The position numbers were made by a program, and so were the translations under genes. From Puccinellia tenuiflora (taxonomy: Eukaryota > Streptophyta > Magnoliopsida > Poales > Poaceae), in the NCBI GenBank assembly GCA_012064385.1, contig QRDG01000534.1:1384086-1448085 (forward strand): a stretch of DNA of 64,000 nt, given 5' to 3'. A model generated the notes under the pieces. That model had not been told where the DNA came from. It was given only the letters and a program-made list of their open reading frames with translations, and made no database searches. Below, in pieces: positions 53,712 through 64,000 of the stretch (its first letter is position 1; the number at the start of each line of letters is the position of its first letter).

Positions 53712-53929
53712 TATGCGAGCGTATCTCCCTTGCGTTGCGCATGCGTTTGAATCAGCAAGGAGGGAATCGATCAACTTGGAGGAGAAGAAACCAGAAGAGT
53801 CAAAAAGGTGATAAAGAAGGGAGCAGACCATGTGCGTCCGTGCAAAAAGCTGAAAAGCGACGGCGGAAGTTCCCGCCTCGCCACCAACCACGCCATCGAC
53901 CGCGGCCCTCTCGCCACTTCCGCAGCGCC

Positions 53930-53936
53930 TATAAAG
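53930..53936 (+). promoter_or_regulatory. TATA box of the gypsy element
   Basis: GCGCCTATAAAGCGGC lies in a GC-rich context about 690 bp before gag, typical of an LTR promoter. Confidence 0.55.
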
Positions 53937-54307
53937 CGGCTTCCTTAGCCAGGAAGAAAACGTGTCCGGGAAGCGAGCCACTCCACCGCATCCACCAGAT
54001 CCAAGATCCAACCAACCACTCCACCCTGAGCAAGAACAGAAGAACAAGGAAGAACTTTGGAGAAGCATGGCGAAGACGATCCGCGAGGAACGAGAGGAAA
54101 GAAGAAGCCCTTGATCCGTATCTGTCCCTGTCTACTTCCTTGCTTCTACTTCGTCTGTATCTTCCTTAGCCTCCCGCCTCTGCTTCCTCTGCTACCGCCG
54201 CGACAAACTGATTCGATCCTCTCCAAACCCTTCGGTGAAAACTCTCTGTAACTCTCTGAATCGCTCTGTTTGTGTGAACTTAGTAATCGTGTTGTGACTT
54301 TGTTGCT

Positions 54308-54515
54308 TGTGAACTCTTCCTTAGCCCCTTTTTGCTGCTGTTCATGTTATGTGCTTGTTGACTCTTCCTTAGCCTCCACCTTGCTAAAGTTTTGAGTTAT
54401 GTTATGTATGACGATCCACTCTTCCTTAGCCTCCCCTTTACTGTCCGCGAGATCTTCCTTAGCCTCCACTTTGCTGTCCGAGAAACAATCTTCCTTAGCC
54501 TCCCCTTTGCTGTCA
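54308..54515 (+). repeat. TCTTCCTTAGCCTCC minisatellite in the gypsy leader
   Basis: Five copies of TCTTCCTTAGCC(T/C)CC are spaced about 35-60 bp apart, interleaved with TTTGCTGTCC-like sequence. Confidence 0.8.
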
Positions 54516-54621
54516 CCGTTTTTATTTTCTATTGCTTGATCCGCAAGAACTAGCCTAGAACGGTTATTAGGGGATTTAGTTCACTAACCCTTGATAAAGT
54601 TCTTGTCTGTGTTTGTGTGCA

Positions 54622-55695
54622 ATGGAAACATTATCTCCTTCGTGCTGGTTGGTGAGCTCGTGTATGCAGACATCTGAAGATTCACCATTAGCCCCCTTTG
54701 ATCCTGAGCCTGAAAGGACGTTTCTTGCAAATAGAAGAAGGGCAGTTTCCTCCACAGCCGTAGAAGAAAGATTGCCAGCTTCCAAGATGGGAGACAGGAA
54801 GTTGAGAGACCTCTGGATCCCTAAAGACCATGTAGCCACCTCTGAAGTGGTTATGCCTGCTATTCAAGCAAACAACTGGGAAATCAAGCCAGCCCTAATC
54901 AATATGGTTCAGCACAACCCCTTCAAAGGTTCTGCCCTGGAGAGTCCTCATGAACATATCAGAAATTTCTTGGAGTACTGTAACACCCTCAAGCACAATG
55001 GTGTGCCTCCTAAGGCCATTAGGATGCAACTATTCCCTTTTTCCCTATCAGGTAGTGCTAAGTTATGGTTCCATGCCTTGCCTACTCATGCTAGGGACAC
55101 TTGGGAACATCTGGTGCAAGCTTTCTTTGAGAAATACTTTCCCCCCACCAAAGCAGCCGATTGTAGAGACAAAATTACCAGATTTGTGCAATACCAAGGA
55201 GAGAGTTTGTATGATGCCTAGTAGAGGTACCAAGGCCTGCTTAGAATGTGTCCTAACCATGGCCAAGAGCAGTGGCTAATTCTGCAGACATTCTACAAGG
55301 GTCTAACAGATCAGACCAGATCCTTTGTAGATTCTGCTGCTGGAGGACGTATAATAAACAAGAGCCTGGATGAAGCTTTTGAATTGATTGAGAGCATGGC
55401 CTCACACAATTTCTCCTGGACAAATGAAAGAGCAATGCAACTTCCTCAGCCAATAGTTATGCAACATGAAAGCCCAGAAGCCCTTGAAGCAAAGCTTGAT
55501 AGCCTGACCAGTCAAATATCTCAGCTTATGTTGGAAAAGAATGGAAAAGCCCTTGTGCCAGTAAATTCAGTTTCAGCACGCTGCCAGATTTGTGGAATTG
55601 AAGGTCATTCGCCTCAGGAGTGTCCCTATTTCAGTGCCAGTGAATCTCAAGTGGAAGAAGTGAATTACACTCAGAATCAAGGTCCCTTTTCTTAG
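54622..55695 (+). pseudogene. gag: gypsy gag, interrupted
   Basis: From the ATG at 54622 the reading shows the retrotransposon gag core (SPHEHIRNFLEYCNTLKHNG; IRMQLFPFSLSGSAKLWFHA) and, later, a zinc knuckle CQICGIEGHSPQEC. Two consecutive TAG stops at 55219-55224 and another TAG at 55693-55695 interrupt it. Confidence 0.88.
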
Positions 55696-56190
55696 AGCTA
55701 TAACCCCTCCTGGAGACATCATCCAAACCTGTCCTACAAGAATATAGCCCCACAAAGTTACCCTCAAGCAGCTCCACAGAACTATGCCTCAACATCTCAG
55801 CAGAATTTCAGACCTCAAGGCCATATGCAGCAGCCACAGCAGCATCCTCACCAAGCAACCCAGCAAAATGCCTCTTCAAGCAGTAGCCAATCTGAAATTA
55901 GTGAAATGATGTGTTTGCAAAAAGAAATGTTCAGTGGAATGCAAGAAACAATGAAGATGCAGTCTGAATTATTTTACAAGACAATGCAGCAGCTTACAGC
56001 TGGAATCTCCAATACCCAGGGAAATCAGCCAGAGAACAAACTACCTGCTCAGGTAGAGAAGAACCCTAAGCAATGTGGTGCAATTACCACTACTGAAGCA
56101 GTAGAGGCTGTCACCACTAGAAGTGGATTCAACACTGAACCCATTCTGAAGACACCTCCAACTGTCACCTATGTAGCCCCACCAAGGAGG

Positions 56191-56275
56191 CCTCGCGAGG
56201 AAAATTTGCCTCGCGAGGAAAATTTGCCTCGCGAGGAAGAAATGCCTCGAGAGGAAAGCCTCTCAAGGGATCCTC
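56191..56275 (+). repeat. palindromic motif cluster 2 (gag-protease linker)
   Basis: Three tandem GCCTCGCGAGGAA units and two decayed ones are read in frame as repeated PREE peptides. Confidence 0.85.
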
Positions 56276-57156
56276 CTCAAGAGCCTGTAATACCAGTAGA
56301 ATCAGCTGCAGTACCAAGGGTTGAGAAGCCTTTAGTTCAGAAGATCCCATTCCCTTCAAGATTGGAAAAAACTAAGGAAGAAAAGCAGTATGCCAAGTTC
56401 CTAGAGACAATGAAGGAAGTGCAAATAACAATCCCCATCCTTGATGCGGTGTTGCACATCCCTCTGTATGCCAAATTCTTCAAGGACCTGATAACCAAGA
56501 AAAGAAGTATAGAAGATCCTGAGATAGTTGCTTTGACAGAAGAATGCAGTGCAGTTATCCAAAACAACTTGCCCAAGAAGGTAGGAGACCCAGGGAGTTT
56601 CAGTATCCCCTGTGTGGTTGGAAAAAGAACCTTCACAGCTCTCTGTGATTTAGGTTCCTCAGTCAGTGTTTTACCCCAAGCTGCCAGTCAGATGCTGCAG
56701 TTAAGTGTGCCGAAGCCCACCTCTATGACACTGCAGCTTGCTGACAGAACACTGAGAAAACCAACTGGAATTCTTGAAGATGTGCCAGTCCAAGTTGGAA
56801 ATTTTGCTTACCCAGTGGATTTTGTTGTGTTGGAAATGGAAGACAACTCAGAGTCAATGATTCTTGGCAGACCTTTCTTAGCAACAGCAGGAGCCATAAT
56901 CGATGTGAAAGGTGGAACCCTGAAGTTGCAATTTGGTTCTGAACAAGCAGAGTTTAACATGAAGCATGCCTCCCACTTGCCAAACATGCTTGAACAATGC
57001 CATGCCATGGATGTCGTCGACAAGAGTGTAATGGAATCTCAGCAGCAAATGCAACCCCAAGAGCCTGAAGTACAAGTCTTTGTGACAGCTGATAGTCCTA
57101 ATCTTCAAGAGTTGTTTGGAATCACTCTTTGTAATGAAAATTCTGGAAGTGCAGAA

Positions 57157-57262
57157 AATGCCTCAAGAGAAATGCTTCGCGAGGGCCTGCCAAATGCCTC
57201 GCGAGAGCCTCTTCAAGCTTCGCGAGGAGAAATGCCTCGCGAGGGAAATCTCGAGGAAGCAG
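57157..57262 (+). repeat. palindromic motif cluster 3 (between protease and RT)
   Basis: Five or six copies of GCYTCGCGAG(G/A) and variants lie here. Confidence 0.85.
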
Positions 57263-58892
57263 AACCTTGGAGAGAACCTCTTCAGCCGTCTCATAAATCT
57301 ATTGTTGAGTTGAAGGAGTTGCCTGCTCACCTGAAGTATCTGTTTCTAGAGGAAGAAAAAATTCACCCTGTGATAATCAGCTCTGCACTTGATGATGAAC
57401 AGGAGCACAGCCTATTGTCAGTTCTCAGGCTATACAAAAATGTCATTGGATATTCCATTGATGACATAAAGGGAATCGATGAGAAGGTCTGCTCTCACAG
57501 AATATATCTTGAAGAGGATAGCACTCCCTCCAGAGAAGGCCAAATGAGATTAAACCCTGCCCTGCAAGAAGTAGTAAAAAAAGGAAGTTCTGAAACTCCT
57601 ACAAGCAGGCATGATCTACCCCATCTCTGACAGCGAGTGGGTGAGTCCTATCCACATAGTGCCCAAGAAAGGAGGCTATACAGTGGTTGAAAATGAAGAA
57701 GGAAAATTGATGACCACAAGACCTGTTACTGGATGGAGAATGGTCAATGATTTCAGGAAATTGAACAAGGCAACTAGGAAGGATCATTTCCCTTTGCCAT
57801 TTATGGACCAGATGTTGGAAAGGTTAGCAGGGCAAGAATTTTATTGTTACCTTGATGGATACTCTGGATTTCTTCAGATTCCCATCCATCCAGCAGATCA
57901 AGAAAAAACTACATTCACATGTCCATATGGAACATTTGCATACAAAAGATTGCCATTTGGTCTGTGTAATGCCCCAGGAACCTTCCAGAGGTGCATGACA
58001 TCAATATTCTCTGACTACATTGAGAAAATTATGGAAGTTTTCATGGATGATTTCACTGTCTATGGAAAAGATTTTGTCACCTGCTTGAAGAACCTGGCAG
58101 CAGTCCTGCATAGATGCTCAGAGCAGAACTTGATATTGAACTGGGAGAAATGCCACGTCTTAGTCAGTGAAGGTATTGTGCTTGGACACCTGATATCCTC
58201 TAGAGGCATTGAAGTGGATAAATCAAAAGTTGATGTGATTGCTAAGTTACCACCCCCTGAAAATGTAAAAGGAATACAGAGTTTCCTTGGACATGCTGGA
58301 TTTTACAGGAGATTCATTAAGGATTTCTCTAGCATTGCAAAGCCTCTAACCAAACTGCTCACTCAAGATGTCAAATTCCACTTTGATGAAGCTTGTCTGA
58401 AGGCCTTTAACCAGTTGAAGCAAGCTCTTATTTCTGCTCCAATTGTGCAGCCTCCAGATTGGACCCTACCCTTTGAGTTGATGTGTGATGCAAGTGATTT
58501 TGCAGTTGGAGCACTTCTGGGCCAGAGAAAAGGGAAAGCTCAGCATGTGATCCACTATGCCAGCAAAACTCTTGATGATTCTCAGATCAATTACTCCACT
58601 ACTGAAAAAGAATTGCTTGCAGTGGTATTCGCATTTGACAAGTTCAGACCTTATCTAGTTGGGCACAAATGTACTGTCTTCACTGATCATGCAGCAATAA
58701 GATATCTTGTCAGCAAGAAGGATGCCAAGCCAAGGCTAATCAGATGGATTCTCCTGCTTCAAGAGTTTGATATTGAGATCAAGGATAAGAAAGGTTCTGA
58801 GAATGTGGTAGCTGATCATCTGTCAAGAATAAGTTGCTCTGAAACTAGAAAAATAGAAGACAGCATCCCTGGAGAGCAACTGATGGGAGTAA

Positions 58893-59045
58893 ATGCCTCG
58901 CGAGGGCTTCTCGAAGCCTCGCGAGGGAGGCCTCAGGACGATCTAACTCTTCAAGCTTCGCGAGGAGATGCTTCGCGAGATGTGCTTCTCGAGGAAATGC
59001 TTCGTGAGGGGTGCCTCGCAAGGGTCGACGTCTCGCGAGAAGCCA
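58893..59045 (+). repeat. palindromic motif cluster 4 (RNase H-integrase linker)
   Basis: About nine copies or variants of GCYTCGCGAGG keep the reading frame open and encode ASRG, EMLREG and similar peptides. Confidence 0.88.
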
Positions 59046-60592
59046 AGACTCCATGGTATGCTGACATTGTGAACTACCTAGAGTGTAAAATTATGCCAGC
59101 TGATTTGTCCTACCAGCAGAAAAATAAATTCATGCATGAAGCCAAGAGCTATTACTGGGATGAACCATTCCTCTACAAGCATTGTGCAGATGGTCTAGTG
59201 AGGAGATGTGTGCCCTCTGAAGAAACTCATGATGTGATGTTCCAATGTCAGTCTGGCATGTATGGAGGCCATGCTGGAGTAATGAAAACTCAAGCAAAGA
59301 TCCTTCAAGATGGATTTTATTGGCCCAGCCTGTTCAAAGACATTCATGATTTTGTCAAGCAGTGTGATCCCTGCCAGAGAACTGGGAAAATCTCGAGAAG
59401 GAATGAAATGCCTCAGCAAGGCATTCTTGAAGTTGAACTGTTTGATGTATGGGGAGTTGATTTTGTTGGACCTTTGCCCTCCTCTCGAAGCTTCAAGTAC
59501 ATCCTTGTAGCAGTGGACTATGTGTCCAAATGGGTTGAAGCGGTACCAACTGTCAGTGCAGATTCCAAGTCAGTCTGTAAGCTGTTCAAAACTGTAATTT
59601 TCCCCAGATTTGGAGTTCCCAGAGTTGTGATCAGTGATGGAGGAGCCCACTTCAACAATGAACAGCTAGAGAAGCTGTTGAGCAAGTATGGTGTGAAGAA
59701 TCACAGAGTTACTACACCCTACCATCCTCAAGCCAATGGACAAGTTGAGTTATCCAATAGAGAAATTAAGCAGATCCTTGAAAAGGTTGTGTCCAAGTCC
59801 AGAGCAGATTGGTCCCTGAAATTGCCTGATACCTTGTGGGCATACAGAACTGGATACAAGACACCTATTGGAATGTCACCCTTCAGGCTTGTATATGGTA
59901 AAGCATGCCATTTTCCTGTCGAGTTAGAGCACAGAGCTCAATGGGCTATTAGGAAACTAAACCTCGACATGAAGAAAGCTGGAAGTGCAAGGAAACTGCA
60001 GATGTGTGAGCTTGAAGAGCTGAGGCATGATGCATATGAGAGTTCCAAGATTTACAAGGAGAAGACTAAGAAATGGCATGACAAACATATCCTCAGGAAG
60101 GAGTTCAGCATTGGACAGCAAGTGTTGGTGTATGACTCCAAGTTGCATCTGTTTGCTGGAAAATTCAAGTCAAGATGGTTTGGCCCCTGCATAGTGAAGA
60201 GGGACTTGGGAAATGGTGCTTTCGAAGTCCAGACCCCATCAGCAGGTACCTTCAAGGTAAATGGTCAGAGACTGAAGCATTACCTAGCAGGAGAGAAGAT
60301 TGACATTGAAGATCCTAAAGAAAGCGAGAATGACGAGTCAGAGGATGTACCCAATGCATCCTCTGAAGCTGTGAAGCTGTGACAAGAAGCTATGGTCAGG
60401 CTCGTGACCTTAAACAAGCGCTCATCGGGAGGCAGCCTGATATCCTTTTTATATATTATTTCCCTTCAAGAGTTATTTTTGTTTTGTGTGTTCCTTTTTC
60501 CTTTTTGTTTGTTGTTTTGTTTTTCAGATTGTTGAATAAAAGAGAGTGAAGTGGGTTGGCAGAGATCCCTGCAAGCAAAGAGTAGAAAGTCG

Positions 60593-60703
60593 CTTCGCGA
60601 GGAAAAAAGCTTCTCGAGGGCTTGATGCTTCGCGAGGAGATGCTTCGCGAGGAGATGCTTCTCGAGGGCTTTATGCTTCAAGAGGAAGACTTCTCGAGGA
60701 TTT
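60593..60703 (+). repeat. palindromic motif cluster 5 (3' tail)
   Basis: Seven copies or variants (GCTTCGCGAGGA, CTTCTCGAGG) lie after the pol stop. Confidence 0.85.
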
Positions 60704-60720
60704 GACCCTTGAAACCAGGT

Positions 60721-61849
60721 GAACACATTCCAATTCACAAATCCTGTTACACCATAAATATCTTTGCTATGCCATGATTACAAATTTTCTATCTATTCTT
60801 GGCTATATTTTCGAAGTTGCTTGTCGAGTAAAAGTTTCTTGGAGTGCTTAATTTTGCCTAAACAATCGTTCATGCTATTGAGAATCTTGCAGTGTTTCTG
60901 TCTATAATGCTTGCAAACTCTTGTGTTAGAGTCATGTATCAAAACAGAGTTTATATATGTCTCTGCTTAGATCTGTTGGAATACCTTCATAATGCAAGTG
61001 ACTCTGAAACTGAATAAGTTGATCCTCGAAGAGCCATGTTTTAACTGCATTTCTGCATTTTTGCATTAGCTACCAGTATCTCGGGATGGTGGTATGTGAA
61101 GCACTAACAGTGAAACTAACTTGAAGCAAGTAATTCGAAAGCAAATTTTTGCATTAGCAGTTATGATCTCGGGATTGTAACCTGTGAAGCACTAACCTGA
61201 AGTTCCTGAGAGTAATTTGAAAGCAAATTTTGGCATTAGCAGTTATGATCTCGGGATTGTAACCTGTGAAGCACTAACTGAAAGAATCTGACAAGTAACA
61301 ATGATCCTAACCCATCTTTAATTTTGCATTAGCCTACTATGTTCTCGGGAACGGTAGTAGATGAAGCACTGACTTTGCATTCGCTTAACACTCATGGCTA
61401 TTTCATGGATCACTTCATTTGATTCCCCTGCCAAATGTCTTATCTAGGTGATCGAAAAGAATCTGAACTGAGACATATATAAAAGTTGTTGGGTCATTTA
61501 ACAGATCGCCACTAGAGGCTTGGTAGTACTCAGTTTTGCCACTAGTTTCAAATGGCTTACAGTTTTGCCACTACTTCAGTTGCAGCTGCTATGGCGAGGC
61601 CAAACGGCCAGTCTGAAGCGGATTCCGTCTGTTAGGCGTTAGTGGACTTGGTCCGCGTCTTACAGGTGGGACCAGTTTACTTCTTACAGGTGGGACCGGG
61701 CAAGGCGCTAGTGGACTTGGTCCGCATTTTACAGGTGGGACCAGGTAACTTCTTACATGTGGGACCGGCGACGGCGCGAAATAACGGCCACCACCTAACC
61801 TAACCGTGCACGACACCTGCTCTCGAACGGCCACCTGTGCCGCCGCCAC
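60721..61849. repeat. gypsy 3' flank and spacer with two tandem repeats
   Basis: GCATTAGC ... ATCTCGGGAT ... GTGAAGCACTAAC units lie at 61063, 61151, 61233 and 61326 (82-93 bp apart). At 61636-61772 a ~70-bp unit with AGTGGACTTGGTCCGC and ACAGGTGGGACC occurs twice. No gene is seen. Confidence 0.7.
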
Positions 61850-63639
61850 TGTTGGGAATATGCCCTAGAGGCAATAATAAAATGGTTTATTAGCATATTC
61901 ATGTTTATGATAATAGTTTATTATCCATGCTATAATTGTATTAACCGGAAACATAATACATGTGTGGAATATATGTTGGAGATATGCCCAAGAGGCAATA
62001 ATAATGATTATTGTTTATCATATTTCTCCGTTCATGATATGTTTAATTCCATGCTAGAATTGTATTAACCGGAAACAAATACATGTGTGTGGAATATAAA
62101 CGGTAATGTGTCCCTAGTCTTTCCTCTTGTGACTAGTTCGTTTGATTAAGTGATGGTTAGATGTTTCCTAGCCATGGATTTATGAATCACTTAATAAACG
62201 AAGTTTGTATCATAGGTGATGATATAATGGACAAGACTCAAATTAGATGTCAAATATAGTTTCCTTAGACCATGAGATTATGTCACTCCCGCTTATCGGA
62301 GGAGAGCTTTGTGGACATCAAACGTCACTTCGTAACTGGGTGATTATAAATGTGGCTTTCAGGTTCTCAGATGATAGGTTGTTGGGTGACATGTTTCAAG
62401 ACTGGGATTTGTTCGTCCAACAGTTGGATAGATATCTCTGGGCCCTCTCGGTAGTATAGCATCCAAACGCTTGCAAGCATATGACTAAGTGGCTAGTCAT
62501 AAGGGATCCTATTCTATGGGAACGAGTAAAGAGAACTTGTCGGTAACGAGATTAATCAGATATGGAGATATCGGTAGATTAAATCTCGGACAAGTAATAT
62601 ATCGTGAAACAAAAGGAATCGTATATGGATTAATTGAATCCCGGACATTGTGGTTCGACTAGTAAAGTACTTCGTCGAATATGTAGGAATTAATATGGAC
62701 ATCCCGGTCCCGCTATTAATATGACATATTCGCGAACCCGCAGAGTCACACACTTAACGTTCGATGTAGTTAGGGTTCGAGATAAATGATGGTGAGATCG
62801 AATATTGATTCGGAGTCCCGGATATGATCCCGGACGTCACGAGGAGTTCCGGAGTGGTCCGGAGAATAAGATTCATATAAGGAAAGTTGTTTCCGGAGGT
62901 TAAGAAAGGTTCGGGAATTTATCGGTAAAGTACCGGAATGTTCTAGAAGGTTCTAGAGGGGTCTAGAAGTGGGGCCCATAGGAGTATGGGGCCCACAAGG
63001 CATGAAGGGGTAGTGGGCTGGCCTATTGGGCCAGCCGCACCACTCCCTTATAGGCCCATGCGGGCCAAGCTTCTAGAAGGGGGGGGCCGGCCTAAACCCT
63101 AAGGGTTGCTTGGGGGGCAAGCCTCCCCCCTTGCGCCGGCCCTAGATGGAGGGTGGGGCGCAACCCCCCCTGCCCCCTATATAAGGAGGGCTAGAGGGAG
63201 GGGTGCGGCACCCCAAGGCCACCCCATAGGTGCCCTAGCCGCACCCCTCTCCCACCTTGCCGCCGCCCCTCCTCCTCCTCTCTCCCGACAGCCGCTTGGC
63301 GAAGCCCTGTCGGATCTCCACCATACACACCACGCCACCGTCGTCGTGCTGTTGATCTCGAGCCTCTCCACCACCTCTTGCGGGATCAAGAACGTGTGGA
63401 TCTCTCGGAGGCGTTGCTCGTGCGGCGCTTGGATAACACATCTCCTCGCGACTAGACAAGTCTAGTTGCGGGGATCGACTAGCCAACCCCTGCCTCGACA
63501 AAACACTCACGGTTTTCTTCGAGGGTGAGATTCGATCTCCTTCTTGCTACCAACCTCTCGTAGATCGGATCTAGATGTTGGGTTTATTCCGCTATCTTTG
63601 CGTAGGAAATTTTTTTGTTTTCTATGCTGCGACCCTACA
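61850..63639 (+). mobile_element. 5' LTR of a second copia element, running off the window
   Basis: It starts TGTTGGGAATATGCCC at 61850, repeats that start as TGTTGGAGATATGCCC at 61974, and ends CCCTACA at 63639, followed by the primer site. The LTR is 1,666 or 1,790 bp depending on which start is real. A TATATAAG promoter lies at 63178-63185. The internal region begins at 63640 and the other LTR is beyond the window, so the TSD cannot be tested. Confidence 0.85.
63178..63185 (+). promoter_or_regulatory. TATA box in the copia LTR
   Basis: CCCCTATATAAGGAGGG lies about 455 bp before the LTR end, as expected for the U3/R boundary. Confidence 0.75.
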
Positions 63640-63640
63640 G

Positions 63641-63653
63641 TGGTATCAGAGCC
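63641..63653 (+). other. primer-binding site of the second copia element
   Basis: TGGTATCAGAGCC lies one base after the LTR and is complementary to the 3' end of initiator-methionine tRNA. Confidence 0.92.
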
Positions 63654-64000
63654 TAGATCTATTCGTAGATGTTGGTGCGATTAGACACAAGTGTTGTGGG
63701 CGTTGATAATTTGAGTTGCTACCTTCTCGCGTGCACTTTGCATCTTTGCGGTACTGTAAGATTGAAGCGGCCCGGACCAACTTTACTCGTCCACGCACGA
63801 GAGACCGGTTCCACGACTGACATGCAACTTGTTTTGCATAAGTGGCTGGCAGGTGTCCTGTTTCTCTTGCTTTAGTGAAGATGCAATTTTCAATGGAAGG
63901 CCTTTCAAAAGGATGAGTAAATCAGCAACTATTTTATCACCGTTGTGGCTTTGCGTAGATTAGAACGGTTCTATCTCATGACCCACTAGAAGCCACGTAA
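63654..64000 (+). other. 5' leader of the second copia element
   Basis: No gag frame is recognised yet; coding sequence is probably beyond the window edge. Confidence 0.5.

Larger units (their letters stand above)
55696..60382 (+). pseudogene. pol: gypsy pol (protease-RT-RNase H-integrase), frameshifted
   Basis: A Gln-rich linker leads to the protease (FTALCDLGSSVSVLP near 56640), RT (MVNDFRKLNKATRKDHFPLP; catalytic FMDDF near 58045), RNase H (LMCDASDFAVGALLGQR; TEKELLAVVFAF) and integrase with its HHCC region (GGHAGVMKT ... CDPCQRTG), DDE residues in VDFVGPLPSS, VISDGGAHFNN and the following Glu region, and a C-terminal part ending at 60382. A one-base frameshift near 57585 separates protease from RT; the second frame is then open for 923 codons. 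Peptides of the form ASRG and PREE come from the inserted palindromic DNA motif. Confidence 0.9.
53615..60720 (+). mobile_element. Ty3-gypsy (Athila-like) element, degenerate, LTRs not resolved
   Basis: Gag, protease, RT, RNase H and integrase occur in gypsy order on the plus strand, and the gag region (NWEIKPALINMVQHNPFKGS) matches the Athila lineage. A TATAAAG at 53930 and leader-type sequence suggest an LTR or 5' leader, but no matching pair of long direct repeats and no clear primer site could be found. Bounds are therefore approximate. All reading frames are interrupted. Clusters of GCYTCGCGAGG lie in the leader, gag-pol and the tail. Confidence 0.8.

Noticed and set aside
53615..61500. 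LTR pair of the gypsy element
   Set aside because: I compared the leader with the sequence after pol and found only shared palindromic motifs, not a long direct repeat.

Overview
The window is nuclear DNA of a grass, most probably a pooid/Triticeae species. The basis is Stowaway MITEs with CTCCCTCCGT ends, deeply nested LTR retrotransposons, three large CACTA (En/Spm) transposons with exact 3-bp target duplications, and spliced genes whose proteins resemble rice homologues. Species cannot be fixed from sequence alone. All family names come from reading motifs, not from a database search.

Layout. 1-6892: a decayed DUF4220/DUF594-type gene split by a 5,167-bp Ty1-copia element (590-5756, minus strand, TSD CATTG), which itself carries a short LINE-like insertion with a 12-bp TSD. 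6893-9533: non-coding DNA with duplicated blocks, a foldback and a Stowaway MITE. 9534-14150: an intact single-exon 1538-aa CC-NLR-like gene with a degenerate P-loop and a roughly 340-residue charged insertion. 14151-16734: small repeats and MITE-like elements. 16735-17326: a broken gene for a hydrophobic protein, interrupted by CACTA-1 (17327-31409, TSD GTT). CACTA-1 carries a TATA-plus-hairpin unit, a small conserved ORF, tandem arrays, a second foldback, a broken tnp2 transposase gene and an intact 8-exon tnpA-type gene. 31410-35430: gene fragments, namely a MUS81 3' end (minus), a 954-bp copy of the flank of a downstream gene, and the 3' half of DRE2/anamorsin. The last DRE2 intron (35423-44408) holds CACTA-3 (35431-44308, TSD CGC), into which CACTA-2 (39768-43744, TSD TAC) is nested.

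CACTA-2 is the most unusual part. A 2-kb intron-like stretch (40833-42838) holds tandem ~190-bp units, each able to fold into a hairpin with a constant apex and a variable lower stem whose pairing is kept by compensatory changes. It is followed by an exon coding the same small protein as in CACTA-1. Both elements thus pair hairpin RNA sequence with the same small protein, although their terminal and subterminal repeats differ. By analogy with rice miR820, which is carried by CACTA elements and targets the methyltransferase gene OsDRM2, I suggest a transposon-encoded RNA-plus-protein module. That role is inference.

44448-53600: TE remnants around an intact four-exon DHHC S-acyltransferase (PAT) gene (47611-49998), whose downstream flank is duplicated upstream of the DRE2 exons. 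53615-60720: an Athila-like Ty3-gypsy element with broken gag-pol and clusters of a palindromic GCYTCGCGAGG motif. 61850-64000: the 5' LTR and primer-binding site of a copia element that runs off the window.
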